A program made the translations under genes and the position numbers. Positions 4,209 to 6,524 of a stretch of 6,524 bases of DNA are shown here, in pieces. The notes under the pieces are model-generated. The model saw only the letters and a program-made list of their open reading frames with translations, was not told the DNA's origin and did no database searches. Source of the DNA: Natrialbaceae archaeon. GTDB taxonomy: Archaea > Halobacteriota > Halobacteria > Halobacteriales > Natrialbaceae. The stretch is taken from contig PUKM01000062.1 of NCBI GenBank assembly GCA_003552325.1, positions 1 through 6,524 of the forward strand. Reading direction: 5' to 3'. Numbering within the stretch: the stretch's first letter is position 1; the number at the start of each line of letters is the position of its first letter.

Positions 4209-6524
4209 ATGGATCCGGCACTCGGCCCACCGCAGGCGATGGCCGAACAGCGTGATGAGCTGACGCCGATGATGGCCCAGTATCACGACCTCTGTGCCGC
4301 CTACGACGACGCGCTCGTCCTCTTTCAGGTCGGTGATTTCTACGAAACCTTCTGTGGGGCCGCCGAACGAACCGCCCGCCTCCTCGAGTTGACCCTCACC
4401 AGTCGGGAGGACTCAACCGGCGAGTATCCGATGACCGGCGTCCCCATCGACAACGTCGAGCCCTACGTCGAAGAACTCCTCGAGCACGGCTACCGCGTGG
4501 CGATCGCCGACCAGGTCCAGGATCCCAGCGAGGCAACCGGTGTCGTCGACCGCGCAGTCACGCGGATTATCACCCCTGGGACGCTCACCGAGGACGAACT
4601 GCTCTCGAGTGACGATAATACGTTCGTGGCCGCGTTAGCTCGTGGTCACGACAGACAGGAAACGCTCGCCCTCGCCCTCCTCGACGTCTCGACGGGTGAC
4701 TTTCTCACGACGAGCGCCCCTCGAGGCGCACGCATCGCCGACGAACTCACACGATTCACCCCAGCAGAAGCGATCCTCGAGCCAGGCGTCGACGCCGACG
4801 TGCTGCCCGAACGCTGTATGGTGACGGCGTTCGATTCCATAGCGTTCGACCTCGAAACTGCCCGCGAGCGGCTCAAAACTTACTTCGGACAACCCGAAAC
4901 CCTGGTGGCCAACGACGCCGAGATTCGCGCCTGTGGGGCCGTCCTGGCCTACGCGGAGTACACGCGTGGGGGGCTTCCAGAGGGCGAAGACGGCCCCGGC
5001 GAATCCGACGGACCAGATCCGGCCACGATACCTGAAACGAGCCGACTCGAGTACGTCACACGGCTCCACCGGTACGACCCTCGAGAGTACCTGCTGCTCG
5101 ACGCCGTCGCCGTGAACAGCCTCGAACTGTTCGAGCCCCGCGCCGTCCACGGTTGTCGAGACGCCACGCTCGTGGGCATCCTGGACGAAACCGAAACTGC
5201 CCTCGGCGGCCGCCGACTCCGGGATTGGGTCAGACGACCCTTACTCGATCCCACCGACATCGATGCCCGGTTAGACGCCGTCGAGTGGCTAATCAATGAC
5301 CCACAAACACGGGACGCGATCCGCGACGACCTCCGTGGCGTCTACGACCTCGAGCGATTGATCGGACGGATCTCGAGGGAACGAGCGAACGCCAGGGACC
5401 TCCGTTCATTACACGACACCCTCACGCGAGTTCCCGCCATCCGTGACGCCCTCGAAGGGGTCGAAAACAGTGCCCTGTTGGAAGACCTTCACGACGCACT
5501 GGATCCACTCGAGGACGTTCGCGAGCACATCGACCGGGCGATCGTCGCCGACCCACCCCACGAACTCACCGAGGGTGGCATCATCGCCGACGGCTACGAC
5601 GACCACCTCGACGAACTCCGGGATACTGCCCGGGAAGGGAAACAGTGGATCGACGACCTCGAGGAGCACGAACGCGAGCGCACCGGAGTCGACTCCCTGA
5701 AAGTCGGGTACAACTCGGTTCACGGCTACTACATCGAGGTGACCAACCCCAACCTCGGGGCCGTCCCCGAGGAGTACCAGCGTCGCCAGACGCTGAAACG
5801 GGCCGAGCGATTCGTCACGCCCGAACTGAAGCAACGAGAAGAGGAGATCGTCGGCGCTGAAAGCCGGGCGGACCAGCACGAATACGAACGCTTCCGGGAG
5901 GTCCGGCGTTCCATCGCCGACGAAGTCGAGCGCGTACAGACCCTCGCCGACGCCCTGGCCCGACTCGACGCCCTCTGTTCGCTGGCGACCGTCGCCGCCG
6001 AGCACGACTACTGCCGTCCGACGCTCCTCGGGGACACCGACGCGCCCCGCCTCGAGATCCGTGGTGGTCGCCATCCAGTCGTCGAACGAACCCAACCCTC
6101 GTTCGTCCCGAACGATGCGGCGCTCAACCAGGATGCCCGTGTGGCACTCATCACCGGACCCAACATGTCCGGAAAATCAACGTACATGCGCCAGGTGGCC
6201 CTGATCGTCTTGCTCACCCAACTCGGCAGTTTCGTCCCCGCACGTGAGGTCCGTCTCTCCCCACTCGAGCGGATTTTCACCCGTGTAGGTGCCAGCGACG
6301 ACATCGCGGGCGGGCGATCGACGTTCATGGTCGAAATGGACGAACTCGCGACGATCCTTCGGGAGGCAGACGACCACTCGTTGGTCTTACTCGACGAAGT
6401 CGGCCGGGGAACCGCGACCAGCGACGGACTGGCTCTCGCACAGGCGATCACCGAACACATCCACGACCGGGTTGGCGCACTGACGCTCTTTGCGACCCAT
6501 CACCATCCGCTGACTGCCCTCGAG
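4209..6524 (+). CDS. mutS: DNA mismatch repair protein MutS, N-terminal 772 residues (3' end outside window)
   Basis: MutS recognises base mismatches and small loops and signals repair through its ATPase. The frame is open from ATG 4209 to the window edge (772 codons). Seen in order: mismatch-binding domain with the GDFYETF motif, giving the Phe44-Tyr45-Glu46 wedge; DPSEATGVVDRAVTRIITPGT at the end of that domain; connector domain (about 130-250); an acidic insertion LPEGEDGPGESDGPDPATIP (256-275); lever/core region with LLLDAVAVNSLELFEP and ALGGRRLRDWVRRPLLDP; clamp with YNSVHGYYIEV and RFVTPELK; ATPase domain with Walker A GPNMSGKST (650-658, Lys656), STFMVEM, Walker B LVLLDEVGRGT (Asp729, Glu730) and FATHHHPLT. 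The C-terminal dimerisation/helix-turn-helix part, likely 100 or so residues, is missing only because the window ends. GPNMSGKSTYMRQ resembles Gram-positive bacterial MutS1. The ATG at 4209 is preferred over M11 and M21 because of the TATA spacing. No frameshift is seen. Confidence 0.97.
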   Translation, partial: MDPALGPPQAMAEQRDELTPMMAQYHDLCAAYDDALVLFQVGDFYETFCGAAERTARLLELTLTSREDSTGEYPMTGVPIDNVEPYVEELLEHGYRVAIADQVQDPSEATGVVDRAVTRIITPGTLTEDELLSSDDNTFVAALARGHDRQETLALALLDVSTGDFLTTSAPRGARIADELTRFTPAEAILEPGVDADVLPERCMVTAFDSIAFDLETARERLKTYFGQPETLVANDAEIRACGAVLAYAEYTRGGLPEGEDGPGESDGPDPATIPETSRLEYVTRLHRYDPREYLLLDAVAVNSLELFEPRAVHGCRDATLVGILDETETALGGRRLRDWVRRPLLDPTDIDARLDAVEWLINDPQTRDAIRDDLRGVYDLERLIGRISRERANARDLRSLHDTLTRVPAIRDALEGVENSALLEDLHDALDPLEDVREHIDRAIVADPPHELTEGGIIADGYDDHLDELRDTAREGKQWIDDLEEHERERTGVDSLKVGYNSVHGYYIEVTNPNLGAVPEEYQRRQTLKRAERFVTPELKQREEEIVGAESRADQHEYERFREVRRSIADEVERVQTLADALARLDALCSLATVAAEHDYCRPTLLGDTDAPRLEIRGGRHPVVERTQPSFVPNDAALNQDARVALITGPNMSGKSTYMRQVALIVLLTQLGSFVPAREVRLSPLERIFTRVGASDDIAGGRSTFMVEMDELATILREADDHSLVLLDEVGRGTATSDGLALAQAITEHIHDRVGALTLFATHHHPLTALE

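Noticed and set aside
5409..6095. 228-codon minus-strand frame inside mutS
   Set aside because: Antisense shadow of mutS, with Val/Gly/Asp-rich composition and no domain.
1..6524. tRNA, rRNA, CRISPR array or intact insertion sequence
   Set aside because: No cloverleaf or rRNA-like stretches, no regularly spaced direct repeats and no transposase motifs were seen on either strand.

Overview
The window comes from a haloarchaeon (class Halobacteria). The evidence is high GC, strongly Asp/Glu-rich proteins, genes with TATA-like boxes about 25-30 nt before the start codon and no Shine-Dalgarno sequence (leaderless style), only one CTAG tetranucleotide that I could find, and a striking abundance of CTCGAG. 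The genus cannot be told from this stretch. Nothing here looks like a phage, plasmid backbone or CRISPR locus; it reads as chromosome.

Layout. Bases 1-697 (+) are the 3' part of a gene for an Fe(III)-type ABC substrate-binding lipoprotein/periplasmic protein. Bases 782-2389 (+) encode the partner two-domain permease (FbpB/SfuB type). No ATPase gene follows; a 247-bp intergenic region comes instead. It holds a short CTCGAG palindrome just after the permease stop, an 84-bp imperfect inverted repeat (2482-2565), and a promoter. Bases 2637-3215 (+) encode a 192-aa haloarchaeal protein resembling a RecA/KaiC fold without a P-loop. It converges, with a 30-bp gap, on a two-gene minus-strand unit: a 30-aa single-membrane-helix microprotein (4120-4028) whose TGA overlaps the ATG of a 260-aa haloarchaeal protein of unknown function (4028-3246). 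Bases 4209-6524 (+), cut by the window end, encode the first 772 residues of MutS and diverge from the microprotein across an 88-bp region with two opposed core promoters.

How the parts work together. The first two genes form an iron (or similar metal) import unit that must take its ATPase from outside the window. The microprotein and the 260-aa protein are probably co-transcribed and translationally coupled. MutS is an intact bacterial-type mismatch-recognition ATPase with Phe-Tyr-Glu, Walker A and Walker B motifs, plus a haloarchaeal acidic insertion. The items most worth a second look are the 84-bp inverted repeat, which has the look of a miniature mobile element or structured regulatory element, and the 30-aa membrane microprotein.
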